From: Fasciola hepatica
Lineage: Eukaryota; Platyhelminthes; Trematoda; Plagiorchiida; Fasciolidae
NCBI GenBank assembly: GCA_948099385.1
Contig: CANUEZ040000205.1
Coordinates: 124,001-188,000, forward strand
Direction: 5' to 3'
Length of the DNA stretch: 64,000 nt
In this document: positions 1 to 9,700 of the stretch, one piece after another
Position numbering within the stretch: position 1 is the stretch's first letter
How the letters are laid out: every line of letters starts with the position of its first letter
Notes under the pieces: generated by a model
Database searches by the model: none
Told to the model about the DNA's origin: nothing
The model's input: only the letters and a program-made list of their open reading frames with translations
Translations under genes and position numbers: made by a program

Positions 1-29
1 GAGTGTGCTATATCATGTAGTGTATATGT

Positions 30-44
30 TGAACAAAGCGTTCA
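30..44 (+). other. Small dyad TGAAC-N5-GTTCA
   Basis: TGAAC (30-34) and GTTCA (40-44) are reverse complements separated by AAAGC. The pair recurs in almost every monomer. It is broken in copies with GTTAAAC (near 27530, 30905, 32595, 34290) or CGTTGAG (near 41065, 43180, 57550). Short stems like this are common by chance, so function is not implied. Confidence 0.45.
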
Positions 45-57
45 GAGCCATATCGGA

Positions 58-93
58 TAGCCTTGTGGTTCGGGTGTTCTATTGACAATCGTT
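58..93 (+). other. tRNA-like D-arm and anticodon-arm remnant with A-box-like motif
   Basis: TAGCCTTGTGG (58-68) matches the Pol III A box TRGCNNAGYGG at 8 of 9 specified positions; the mismatch is T for A14. Numbering from it as tRNA position 8, bases 60-63 can pair with 72-75 as a four-pair D-stem (two C-G, two G-U) around an 8-nt loop. Bases 82-88 then fall exactly where a 7-nt anticodon loop should be, with T at position 33, GAC at 34-36 and A at 37. The flanking stem is weak here (C79-G91 and A81-T89 only). It becomes CGA/TCG in monomers 97, 99, 102, 104, 141 and 146. No T-arm or proper B box follows, so this is not a functional tRNA gene. A decayed tRNA-derived SINE head is one reading; coincidence is another. 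Confidence 0.3.
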
Positions 94-158
94 CACCCCA
101 ACCCTTGTACGTGTCCCCGTGTGGACTCGGTCCATTTGCAATGCTCATGATTCCCTTA
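63..158 (+). other. Low-variation core of the monomer
   Basis: About 96 bp from TTGTGGTTCGG to CATGATTCCCTTA is nearly unchanged in most of the 151 copies. The rest of the unit carries frequent substitutions. Recurrent exceptions are GGATTTTCT for GGGTGTTCT (for example 4293, 5985, 7677), TGTAAGTG for TGTACGTG (15290, 16980, 25017) and the divergent monomers near 59.3-60.1 kb and 61.4-62.2 kb. Uneven conservation in a satellite can reflect protein binding, a recombination-prone segment or chance homogenisation; the sequence alone cannot separate these. Confidence 0.7.
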
Positions 159-159
159 G

Positions 160-204
160 GGGATCAAACAGCTGTACAGTGCTTCCATCATTTTCAATGG
201 TCAG
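160..204 (+). other. Cluster of shuffled diagnostic variable sites
   Basis: Within 45 bp, the following sites vary among monomers: 160 (G/C/T in TTAGNGGATC), 171 (G/T in CANCTG), 188-189 (CCATCA, CCATAA or CCAGAA), 194 (TTTTCAA or TTTGCAA) and 204 (TCAGTTC or TCACTTC). Coordinates are for monomer 1; add the monomer offset for others. These sites identify copies and track exchange. Confidence 0.85.
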
Positions 205-271
205 TTCAGTGTTCAAGCTGCATGGAGAATCATATTATAGAAATCTACTCTGCTACTGCTCAATTGCATTG

Positions 272-292
272 TATCAGCAATTTGTGTGGATT
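272..292 (+). other. Dyad AATTGC-N9-GCAATT
   Basis: AATTGC (272-277) and GCAATT (287-292) are reverse complements flanking a 9-nt spacer. The dyad is kept in most monomers. It is disturbed by AATGC in copies with CAAATGC (8100 and 11484, and several between 36.4 and 38.8 kb), and by AATTGAATTG in the 15.7-18.1 kb block. It lies in the AT-richer part of the unit. Confidence 0.4.
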
Positions 293-361
293 GTTCATAA
301 GGGAATGCCTTGGTTTTACTTAGGCCCATAAATGGAGAAATGATGGAACATAGGATTGGAT

Positions 362-388
362 CGGTGTGCGAGAATTTGGTTCTCACCG
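362..388 (+). other. Conserved hairpin, 9-bp stem with 4-nt bulge
   Basis: GAGAA (370-374) pairs with TTCTC (380-384) around a 5-nt loop. Outside it, CGGT (362-365) pairs with ACCG (385-388), leaving GTGC (366-369) bulged. The element recurs once per monomer. Loop versions include TTTGG, TTTGT, TTTGA, TTCGG, TGTGA and ATTTG, all of which keep the inner stem. The main stem-breaking variant is GATAA for GAGAA, seen mainly at 4.1-11 kb and 41-52 kb. Whether it folds in DNA or in a transcript is unknown. Confidence 0.6.
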
Positions 389-2538
389 TAAAAAGCCAAT
401 TTGAAAGCCGAAGCCAGTTTGGGGAGTGTGCTAGAATATGTAGTGTAGATGTTGAACAAAGCGTTCAGAGCCATATCGGATAGCCTTGTGGTTCGGGTGT
501 TCTATTGACAATCGTTCACCCCAACCCTTGTACGTGTCCCCGTGTGGACTCGGTCCATTTGCAATGCTCATGATTCCCTTAGTGGATCAAACATCTGTAC
601 AGTGCTTCCATCATTTTCAATGGTCACTTCAGTGTTCAGGCTGCATGGAGAATCATATTATACAAATCTACTCTGCTACTGCTCAATTGCATTGTATCAG
701 CAATTTGTGTGGATTGTTCATAAAAGAATGCCTTGGTTTTACTTAGGCCCATAAATGGAGAAGTGATGGAACATAGGATTGGATCGGTGTGCGAGAATTT
801 GGTTCTCACCGTAAAAAGCCAATTTGAAAGCCGAAGCCAGTTTGGGGAGTGTGCTATATCATGTAGTGTATATGTTGAACAAAGCGTTCAGAGCCATAAC
901 GGATAGCCTTGTGGTTCGGGTGTTCTATTGACAATCGTTCACCCCAACCCTTGTACGTGTCCCCGTGTGGACTCGGTCCATTTGCAATGCTCATGATTCC
1001 CTTAGCGGATCAAACAGCTGTACAGTGCTTCCAGAATTTTCAATGGTCAGTTCAGTGTCCAAGCTACATGGAGAATCATATTATACAAATCTAATCTGCT
1101 ACTGCTCAATTGCATTGTATCAGCAATTTGTGTTTATTGTTCATAAGGGAATGCCTTGGTTTTACTTAGGCCCATAAATGGAGAAGTGATGGAACATAGG
1201 ATTGGATCGGTGTGCGAGAATTTGTTTCTCACCGTAAAAAGCCAATTTGAAAGCCGAAGCCAGTTTGGGGAGTGTGCTATATCATGTAGTGTAGATGTTG
1301 AACAAAGCTTTCACAGCCATATCGGATAGCGTTGTGGTTCGGATGTTCTATTGACAATCGTTCACCCCAACCCTTGTACGTGTCCCCGTGTGGACTCGGT
1401 CCATTTGCAATGCTCATGATTCCCTTAGCGGATCAAACATCTGTACAGTGCTTCCATAATTTTCAATGGTCAGTTCAGTGTTCAAGCTGCATGCAGAATC
1501 ATATTATACAAATCTACTCTGCTACTGCTCAATTGCATTGTATCAGCAATTTGTGTTTATTGTTCATAAGGGAATGCCTTGGTTTTACTTAGGCCCATAA
1601 ATGGAGAAGTGATGGAACATAGGATTGGATCGGTGTGCGAGAATTTGTTTCTCACCGTAAAAAGCCAATTTGAAAGCCGAAGCTAGTTTGGGGAGTGTGC
1701 TATATCATGTAGTGTAGATGTTGAACAAAGCGTTCAGAGCCATATCGGATAGCCTTGTGGTTCGGGTGTTCTATTGACAATCGTTCACCCCAACCCTTGT
1801 ACGTGTCCCCGTGTGGACTCGGTCCATTTGCAATGCTCATGATTCCCTTAGTGGATCAAACATCTGTACAGTGCTTCCATAATTTTCAATGGTCAGTTCA
1901 GTGTTCAAGCTGCATGGAGAATCATATTATACAAATCTACTCTGCTACTGCTCAATTGCATTGTATCAGCAATTTGTGTGGATTGTTCATAAGGGAATGC
2001 CTTGGTTTTACTTAGGCCCATAAATGGAGAAGTGATGGAACATAGGATTGGATCGGTGTGCGAGAATTTGTTTCTCACCGTAAGAAGCCAATTTGAAAGC
2101 CGAAGCCAGTTTGGGGAGTGTGCTATATCATGTAGTGTAGATGTTGAACAAAGCGTTCAGAGCCATATCGGATAGCCTTGTGGTTCGGATTTTCTATTGA
2201 CAATCGTTCACCCCAACCCTTGTACGTGTCCCCGTGTGGACTCGGTCCATTTGCAATGCTCATGATTCCCTTAGGGGATCAAACAGCTGTACAGTGCTTC
2301 CATAATTTGCAATGGTCAGTTCAGTGTTCAAGCTGCAAGGAGAATCATATTATACAAATCTAATCTGCTACTGCTCAATTGCATTGTATCAGCAATTTGT
2401 GTGGATTGTTCATAAGGGAATGCCTTGGTTTTACTTAGGCCCATAAATGGAGAAGTGATGGAACATAGGATTGGATCGGTGTGCGAGAATTTGGTTTTCA
2501 CCGTAAAAAGCCAATTTGAAAGCCGAAGCCAGTTTGGG

Positions 2539-3831
2539 GAGTGTGCTATATCATGTAGTGTATATGTTGAACAAAGCGTTCAGAGCCATATCGGATAGCC
2601 TTGTGGTTCGGGTGTTCTATTGACAATCGTTCACCCCAACCCTTGTACGTGTCCCCGTGTGGACTCGGTCCATTTGCAATGCTCATGATTCCCTTAGGGG
2701 ATCAAACAGCTGTACAGTGCTTCCATCATTTTCAATGGTCAGTTCAGTGTTCAAGCTGCATGGAGAATCATATTATAGAAATCTACTCTGCTACTGCTCA
2801 ATTGCATTGTATCAGCAATTTGTGTGGATTGTTCATAAGGGAATGCCTTGGTTTTACTTAGGCCCATAAATGGAGAAATGATGGAACATAGGATTGGATC
2901 GGTGTGCGAGAATTTGGTTCTCACCGTAAAAAGCCAATTTGAAAGCCGAAGCCAGTTTGGGGAGTGTGCTAGAATATGTAGTGTAGATGTTGAACAAAGC
3001 GTTCAGAGCCATATCGGATAGCCTTGTGGTTCGGGTGTTCTATTGACAATCGTTCACCCCAACCCTTGTACGTGTCCCCGTGTGGACTCGGTCCATTTGC
3101 AATGCTCATGATTCCCTTAGTGGATCAAACATCTGTACAGTGCTTCCATCATTTTCAATGGTCACTTCAGTGTTCAGGCTGCATGGAGAATCATATTATA
3201 CAAATCTACTCTGCTACTGCTCAATTGCATTGTATCAGCAATTTGTGTGGATTGTTCATAAAAGAATGCCTTGGTTTTACTTAGGCCCATAAATGGAGAA
3301 GTGATGGAACATAGGATTGGATCGGTGTGCGAGAATTTGGTTCTCACCGTAAAAAGCCAATTTGAAAGCCGAAGCCAGTTTGGGGAGTGTGCTATATCAT
3401 GTAGTGTATATGTTGAACAAAGCGTTCAGAGCCATAACGGATAGCCTTGTGGTTCGGGTGTTCTATTGACAATCGTTCACCCCAACCCTTGTACGTGTCC
3501 CCGTGTGGACTCGGTCCATTTGCAATGCTCATGATTCCCTTAGCGGATCAAACAGCTGTACAGTGCTTCCAGAATTTTCAATGGTCAGTTCAGTGTCCAA
3601 GCTACATGGAGAATCATATTATACAAATCTAATCTGCTACTGCTCAATTGCATTGTATCAGCAATTTGTGTTTATTGTTCATAAGGGAATGCCTTGGTTT
3701 TACTTAGGCCCATAAATGGAGAAGTGATGGAACATAGGATTGGATCGGTGTGCGAGAATTTGTTTCTCACCGTAAAAAGCCAATTTGAAAGCCGAAGCCA
3801 GTTTGGGGAGTGTGCTATATCATGTAGTGTA
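2539..3831 (+). repeat. Six-monomer HOR, copy 2
   Basis: This is the second copy of 1-1293, covering monomers 7-9 and flanks. Monomers 4-6 lie between the copies and complete the 2538-bp period. Its right part also belongs to the four-monomer register that begins at 3330, so two HOR histories overlap here. Confidence 0.85.
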
Positions 3832-5021
3832 TATGTTGAACAAAGCGTTCAGAGCCATATCGGATAGCCTTGTGGTTCGGGTGTTCTATTGACAATCGTT
3901 CACCCCAACCCTTGTACGTGTCCCCGTGTGGACTCGGTCCATTTGCAATGCTCATGATTCCCTTAGTGGATCAAACAGCTGTACAGTGCTTCCATCATTT
4001 TCAATGGTCAGTTCAGTGTTCAAGCTGCATGGAGAATCATATTATACAAATCTACTCTGCTACTGCTCAATTGCATTGTATCAGCAATTTGTGTGGATTG
4101 TTCATAAGGGAATGCCTTGATTTTTCTTAGGCCCATAAATGGAGAAGTGATGGAACATAGGATTGGATCGGTGTGCGATAATTTGTTTCTCACCGTAAAA
4201 AGCCAATTTGAAAGCCGAAGCCAGTTTGGGGAGTGTGCTATATCATGTAGTGTATATGTTGAACAAAGCGTTCAGAGCCATATCGGATAGCCTTGTGGTT
4301 CGGATTTTCTATTGACAATCGTTCACCCCAACCCTTGTACGTGTCCCCGTGTGGACTCGGTCCATTTGCAATGCTCATGATTCCCTTAGGCGATCAAACA
4401 GCTGTACAGTGCTTCCATAATTTGCAATGGTCAGTTCAGTGTTCAAGCTGCAAGGAGAATCATATTATACAAATCTACTCTGCTACTGCTCAATTGCATT
4501 GTATCAGCAATTTGTGTGGATTGTTCATAAGGGAATGCCTTGGTTTTACTTAGGCCCATAAATGGAGAAGTGATGGAACATAGGATTGGATCGGTGTGCG
4601 ATAATTTGGTTCTCACCGTAAAAAGCCAATTTGAAAGCCGAAGCCAGTTTGGGGAATGTGCTATATCATGTAGTGTATATGTTGAACAAAGCGTTCAGAG
4701 CCATAACGGATAGCCTTGTGGTTCGGGTGTTCTATTGACAATCGTTCACCCCAACCCTTGTACGTGTCCCCGTGTGGACTCGGTCCATTTGCAATGCTCA
4801 TGATTCCCTTAGTGGATCAAACATCTGTACAGTGCTTCCATAATTTGCAATGGTCACTTCAGTGTTCAACCTGCATGGAGAATCATATTATACAAATCTA
4901 CTCTGCTACTGCTCAATTGCATTGTATCAGCAATTTGTGTGGATTGTTCATAAGGGAATGCCTTGGTTTTACTTAGGCCCATAAATGGAGAAGTGATGGA
5001 ACATAGGATTGGATCGGTGTA
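3330..5021 (+). repeat. Four-monomer HOR (1692 bp), copy 1
   Basis: Monomers 9-12 match 13-16 at a shift of 1692 bp, from 3330 to 4841 against 5022 to 6533. The only difference noticed is CACCGTAAAA versus CACGGTAAAA near 3772/5464. Order of variants: one with CCAGAATTTT and an early stop-creating ATCTAATC, one ending TTGATTTTTCTT, one with GGATTTTCT near its start, then one with TGGATCAAACATCTG. Confidence 0.85.
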
Positions 5022-6713
5022 CGAGAATTTGGTTCTCACCGTAAAAAGCCAATTTGAAAGCCGAAGCCAGTTTGGGGAGTGTGCTATATCATGTAGTGTA
5101 TATGTTGAACAAAGCGTTCAGAGCCATAACGGATAGCCTTGTGGTTCGGGTGTTCTATTGACAATCGTTCACCCCAACCCTTGTACGTGTCCCCGTGTGG
5201 ACTCGGTCCATTTGCAATGCTCATGATTCCCTTAGCGGATCAAACAGCTGTACAGTGCTTCCAGAATTTTCAATGGTCAGTTCAGTGTCCAAGCTACATG
5301 GAGAATCATATTATACAAATCTAATCTGCTACTGCTCAATTGCATTGTATCAGCAATTTGTGTTTATTGTTCATAAGGGAATGCCTTGGTTTTACTTAGG
5401 CCCATAAATGGAGAAGTGATGGAACATAGGATTGGATCGGTGTGCGAGAATTTGTTTCTCACGGTAAAAAGCCAATTTGAAAGCCGAAGCCAGTTTGGGG
5501 AGTGTGCTATATCATGTAGTGTATATGTTGAACAAAGCGTTCAGAGCCATATCGGATAGCCTTGTGGTTCGGGTGTTCTATTGACAATCGTTCACCCCAA
5601 CCCTTGTACGTGTCCCCGTGTGGACTCGGTCCATTTGCAATGCTCATGATTCCCTTAGTGGATCAAACAGCTGTACAGTGCTTCCATCATTTTCAATGGT
5701 CAGTTCAGTGTTCAAGCTGCATGGAGAATCATATTATACAAATCTACTCTGCTACTGCTCAATTGCATTGTATCAGCAATTTGTGTGGATTGTTCATAAG
5801 GGAATGCCTTGATTTTTCTTAGGCCCATAAATGGAGAAGTGATGGAACATAGGATTGGATCGGTGTGCGATAATTTGTTTCTCACCGTAAAAAGCCAATT
5901 TGAAAGCCGAAGCCAGTTTGGGGAGTGTGCTATATCATGTAGTGTATATGTTGAACAAAGCGTTCAGAGCCATATCGGATAGCCTTGTGGTTCGGATTTT
6001 CTATTGACAATCGTTCACCCCAACCCTTGTACGTGTCCCCGTGTGGACTCGGTCCATTTGCAATGCTCATGATTCCCTTAGGCGATCAAACAGCTGTACA
6101 GTGCTTCCATAATTTGCAATGGTCAGTTCAGTGTTCAAGCTGCAAGGAGAATCATATTATACAAATCTACTCTGCTACTGCTCAATTGCATTGTATCAGC
6201 AATTTGTGTGGATTGTTCATAAGGGAATGCCTTGGTTTTACTTAGGCCCATAAATGGAGAAGTGATGGAACATAGGATTGGATCGGTGTGCGATAATTTG
6301 GTTCTCACCGTAAAAAGCCAATTTGAAAGCCGAAGCCAGTTTGGGGAATGTGCTATATCATGTAGTGTATATGTTGAACAAAGCGTTCAGAGCCATAACG
6401 GATAGCCTTGTGGTTCGGGTGTTCTATTGACAATCGTTCACCCCAACCCTTGTACGTGTCCCCGTGTGGACTCGGTCCATTTGCAATGCTCATGATTCCC
6501 TTAGTGGATCAAACATCTGTACAGTGCTTCCATCATTTTCAATGGTCACTTCAGTGTTCAAGCTGCATGGAGAATCATATTATACAAATCTACTCTGCTA
6601 CTGCTCAATTGCATTGTATCAGCAATTTGTGTGGATTGTTCATAAGGGAATGCCTTGGTTTTACTTAGGCCCATAAATGGAGAAGTGATGGAACATAGGA
6701 TTGGATCGGTGTA
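5022..6713 (+). repeat. Four-monomer HOR (1692 bp), copy 2
   Basis: This repeats the preceding block. It diverges from 6534 on, where CCATCATTTTC replaces CCATAATTTGC. The GTGTACGAG variant at the end of copies 1 and 2 (near 5021 and 6713) links this copy to the next. Confidence 0.85.
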
Positions 6714-9700
6714 CGAGAATTTGGTTCTCACCGTAAAAAGCCAATTTGAAAGCCGAAGCCAGTTTGGGGAGTGTGCTATATCATGTAGTGTATATGTTGA
6801 ACAAAGCGTTCAGAGCCATAACGGATAGCCTTGTGGTTCGGGTGTTCTATTGACAATCGTTCACCCCAACCCTTGTACGTGTCCCCGTGTGGACTCGGTC
6901 CATTTGCAATGCTCATGATTCCCTTAGCGGATCAAACAGCTGTACAGTGCTTCCAGAATTTTCAATGGTCAGTTCAGTGTCCAAGCTACATGGAGAATCA
7001 TATTATACAAATCTAATCTGCTACTGCTCAATTGCATTGTATCAGCAATTTGTGTTTATTGTTCATAAGGGAATGCCTTGGTTTTACTTAGGCCCATAAA
7101 TGGAGAAGTGATGGAACATAGGATTGGATCGGTGTGCGAGAATTTGTTTCTCACGGTAAAAAGCCAATTTGAAAGCCGAAGCCAGTTTGGGGAGTGTGCT
7201 ATATCATGTAGTGTATATGTTGAACAAAGCGTTCAGAGCCATATCGGATAGCCTTGTGGTTCGGGTGTTCTATTGACAATCGTTCACCCCAACCCTTGTA
7301 CGTGTCCCCGTGTGGACTCGGTCCATTTGCAATGCTCATGATTCCCTTAGTGGATCAAACAGCTGTACAGTGCTTCCATAATTTTCAATGGTCAGTTCAG
7401 TGTTCAAGCTGCATGGAGAATCATATTATACAAATCTACTCTGCTACTGCTCAATTGCATTGTATCAGCAATTTGTGTGGATTGTTCATAAGGGAATGCC
7501 TTGATTTTTCTTAGGCCCATAAATGGAGAAGTGATGGAACATAGGATTGGATCGGTGTGCGATAATTTGTTTCTCACCGTAAAAAGCCAATTTGAAAGCC
7601 GAAGCCAGTTTGGGGAGTGTGCTATATCATGTAGTGTATATGTTGAACAAAGCGTTCAGAGCCATATCGGATAGCCTTGTGGTTCGGATTTTCTATTGAC
7701 AATCGTTCACCCCAACCCTTGTACGTGTCCCCGTGTGGACTCGGTCCATTTGCAATGCTCATGATTCCCTTAGCGGATCAAACAGCTGTACAGTGCTTCC
7801 ATAATTTGCAATGGTCAGTTCAGTGTTCAAGCTGCATGGAGAATCATATTATACAAATCTACTCTGCTACTGCTCAATTGCATTGTATCAGCAATTTGTG
7901 TGGATTGTTCATAAGGGAATGCCTTGGTTTTACTTAGGCCCATAAATGGAGAAGTGATGGAACATAGGATTGGATCGGTGTGCGAGAATTTGGTTCTCAC
8001 CGTAAAAAGCCAATTTGAAAGCCGAAGGCAGTTTGGGGAGTGTGCTATATCATGTAGTGTATATGTTGAACAAAGCGTTCAGAGCCATATCGGATAGCCT
8101 TGTGGTTCGGGTGTTCTATTGACAATCGTTCACCCCAACCCTTGTACGTGTCCCCGTGTGGACTCGGTCCATTTGCAATGCTCATGATTCCCTTAGGGGA
8201 TCAAACAGCTGTACAGTGCTTCCATCATTTTCAATGGTCAGTTCAGTGTTCAAGCTGCATGGAGAATCATATTATACAAATCTACTCTGCTACTGCTCAA
8301 ATGCATTGTATCAGCAATTTGTCTAGATTGTTCATAAGGGAATGCCTTGGTTTTACTTAGGCACATAAATCGAGAAGTGATGGAACATAGGATTGGATCG
8401 GTGTGCGATAATTTGTTTCTCACCGTAAAAAGCCAATTTGAAAGCCGAAGCCAGTTTGGGGAATGTGCTATATCATGTAGTGTATATGTTGAACAAAGCG
8501 TTCAGAGCCATAACGGATAGCCTTGTGGTTCGGGTGTTCTATTGACAATCGTTCACCCCAACCCTTGTACGTGTCCCCGTGTGGACTCGGTCCATTTGCA
8601 ATGCTCATGATTCCCTTAGCGGATCAAACAGCTGTACAGTGCTTCCATAATTTTCAATGGTCACTTCAGTGTTCAAGCTGCATGGAGAATCATATTATAC
8701 AAATCTACTCTGCTACTGCTCAATTGCATTGTATCAGCAATTTGTGTGGATTGTTCATAAGGGAATGCCTTGGTTTTACTTAGGCCCATAAATGGAGAAG
8801 TGATGGAACATAGGATTGGATCGGTGTGCGAGAATTTGGTTCTCACCGTAAAAAGCCAATTTGAAAGCCGAAGCCAGTTTGGGGAGTGTGCTATATCATG
8901 TAGTGTATATGTTGAACAAAGCGTTCAGAGCCATATCGGATAGCCTTGTGGTTCGGGTGTTCTATTGACAATCGTTCACCCCAACCCTTGTACGTGTCCC
9001 CGTGTGGACTCGGTCCATTTGCAATGCTCATGATTCCCTTAGGCGATCAAACAGCTGTACAGTGCTTCCATAATTTTCAATGGTCAGTTCATTGTTCAAG
9101 CTGCATGGAGAATCATATTATACAAATCTACTCTGCTACTGCTCAATTGCATTGTATCAGCAATTTGTGTGGATTGTTCATAAGGGAATGCCTTGATTTT
9201 TCTTAGGCCCATAAATGGAGAAGTGATGGAACATAGGATTGGATCGGTGTGCGATAATTTGTTTCTCACCGTAAAAAGCCAATTTGAAAGCCGAAGCCAG
9301 TTTGGGGAGTGTGCTATATCATGTAGTGTATATGTTGAACAAAGCGTTCAGAGCCATATCGGATAGCCTTGTGGTTCGGATTTTCTATTGACAATCGTTC
9401 ACCCCAACCCTTGTACGTGTCCCCGTGTGGACTCGGTCCATTTGCAATGCTCATGATTCCCTTAGGGGATCAAACAGCTGTACAGTGCTTCCATAATTTG
9501 CAATGGTCAGTTCAGTGTTCAAGCTGCATGGAGAATCATATTATACAAATCTAATCTGCTACTGCTCAATTGCATTGTATCAGCAATTTGTGTGGATTGT
9601 TCATAAGGGAATGCCTTGGTTTTACTTAGGCACATAAATCGAGAAGTGATGGAACATAGGATTGGATCGGTGTGCGATAATTTGTTTCTCACCGTAAAAA

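Larger units (their letters stand above)
63..485 (+). repeat. Representative 423-bp satellite monomer (monomer 1)
   Basis: Typical unit, described in array phase. It opens with a low-variation core (63-158). A cluster of two- and three-state variable sites follows (about 160-204), then an AT-richer stretch with the CAATTGC/GCAATTT dyad (271-293). Next comes a patch around 300-340 that is swapped for several different versions elsewhere, a hairpin (362-388), and a moderately conserved end leading to GAACAAAGCGTTCAGAGCC. The phase is arbitrary: a satellite has no natural start. The unit has stop codons in all frames, so no reading frame runs through successive monomers. Confidence 0.95.
1..1293 (+). 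repeat. Six-monomer HOR, copy 1 (left part truncated by window)
   Basis: This stretch reappears at 2539-3831, shifted by 2538 bp (six monomers). I found no mismatch in the lines compared. Shared rare markers include GCTAGAATATG, AAAAGAATGCC and CCATAACGG. Identity ends where 1294 reads G and 3832 reads T. The copy probably extends left of the window. Confidence 0.85.

Noticed and set aside
66..82. CENP-B box
   Set aside because: TTCGGGTGTTC lacks the required A and CGGG at the defined spacing of the CENP-B box, and no other site on either strand of the monomer fits.
67..100. Pol III B box
   Set aside because: GGTTCGGGTGT (67-77) overlaps the A-box-like motif, and CGTTCACCCCA (90-100) is too close and mismatched. 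Neither satisfies GGTTCRANNCC at a workable distance.
82..110. Bacterial-type promoter from TTGACA (82-87)
   Set aside because: At 17-bp spacing the -10 position reads TTGTAC, a poor match to TATAAT, and the context is a eukaryotic-type satellite.
63..323. 86-codon open frame recurring once per monomer on the + strand
   Set aside because: It needs a TTG start and repeats only because 423 is divisible by three. The commonest variants change amino acids (for example G/A/V at one codon, A/S at another, V/L at another), which is opposite to purifying selection. Many copies are truncated or frameshifted. No recognisable domain.
1..423. Hammerhead ribozyme, as known from some satellites
   Set aside because: I found no CTGATGA core motif paired with a GAAA core in a monomer.
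1..423. Nucleosome phasing from the 423-bp period
   Set aside because: 423 is not a whole multiple of a common nucleosome repeat length and no clear 10-bp dinucleotide rhythm could be judged by eye, so no claim is made.
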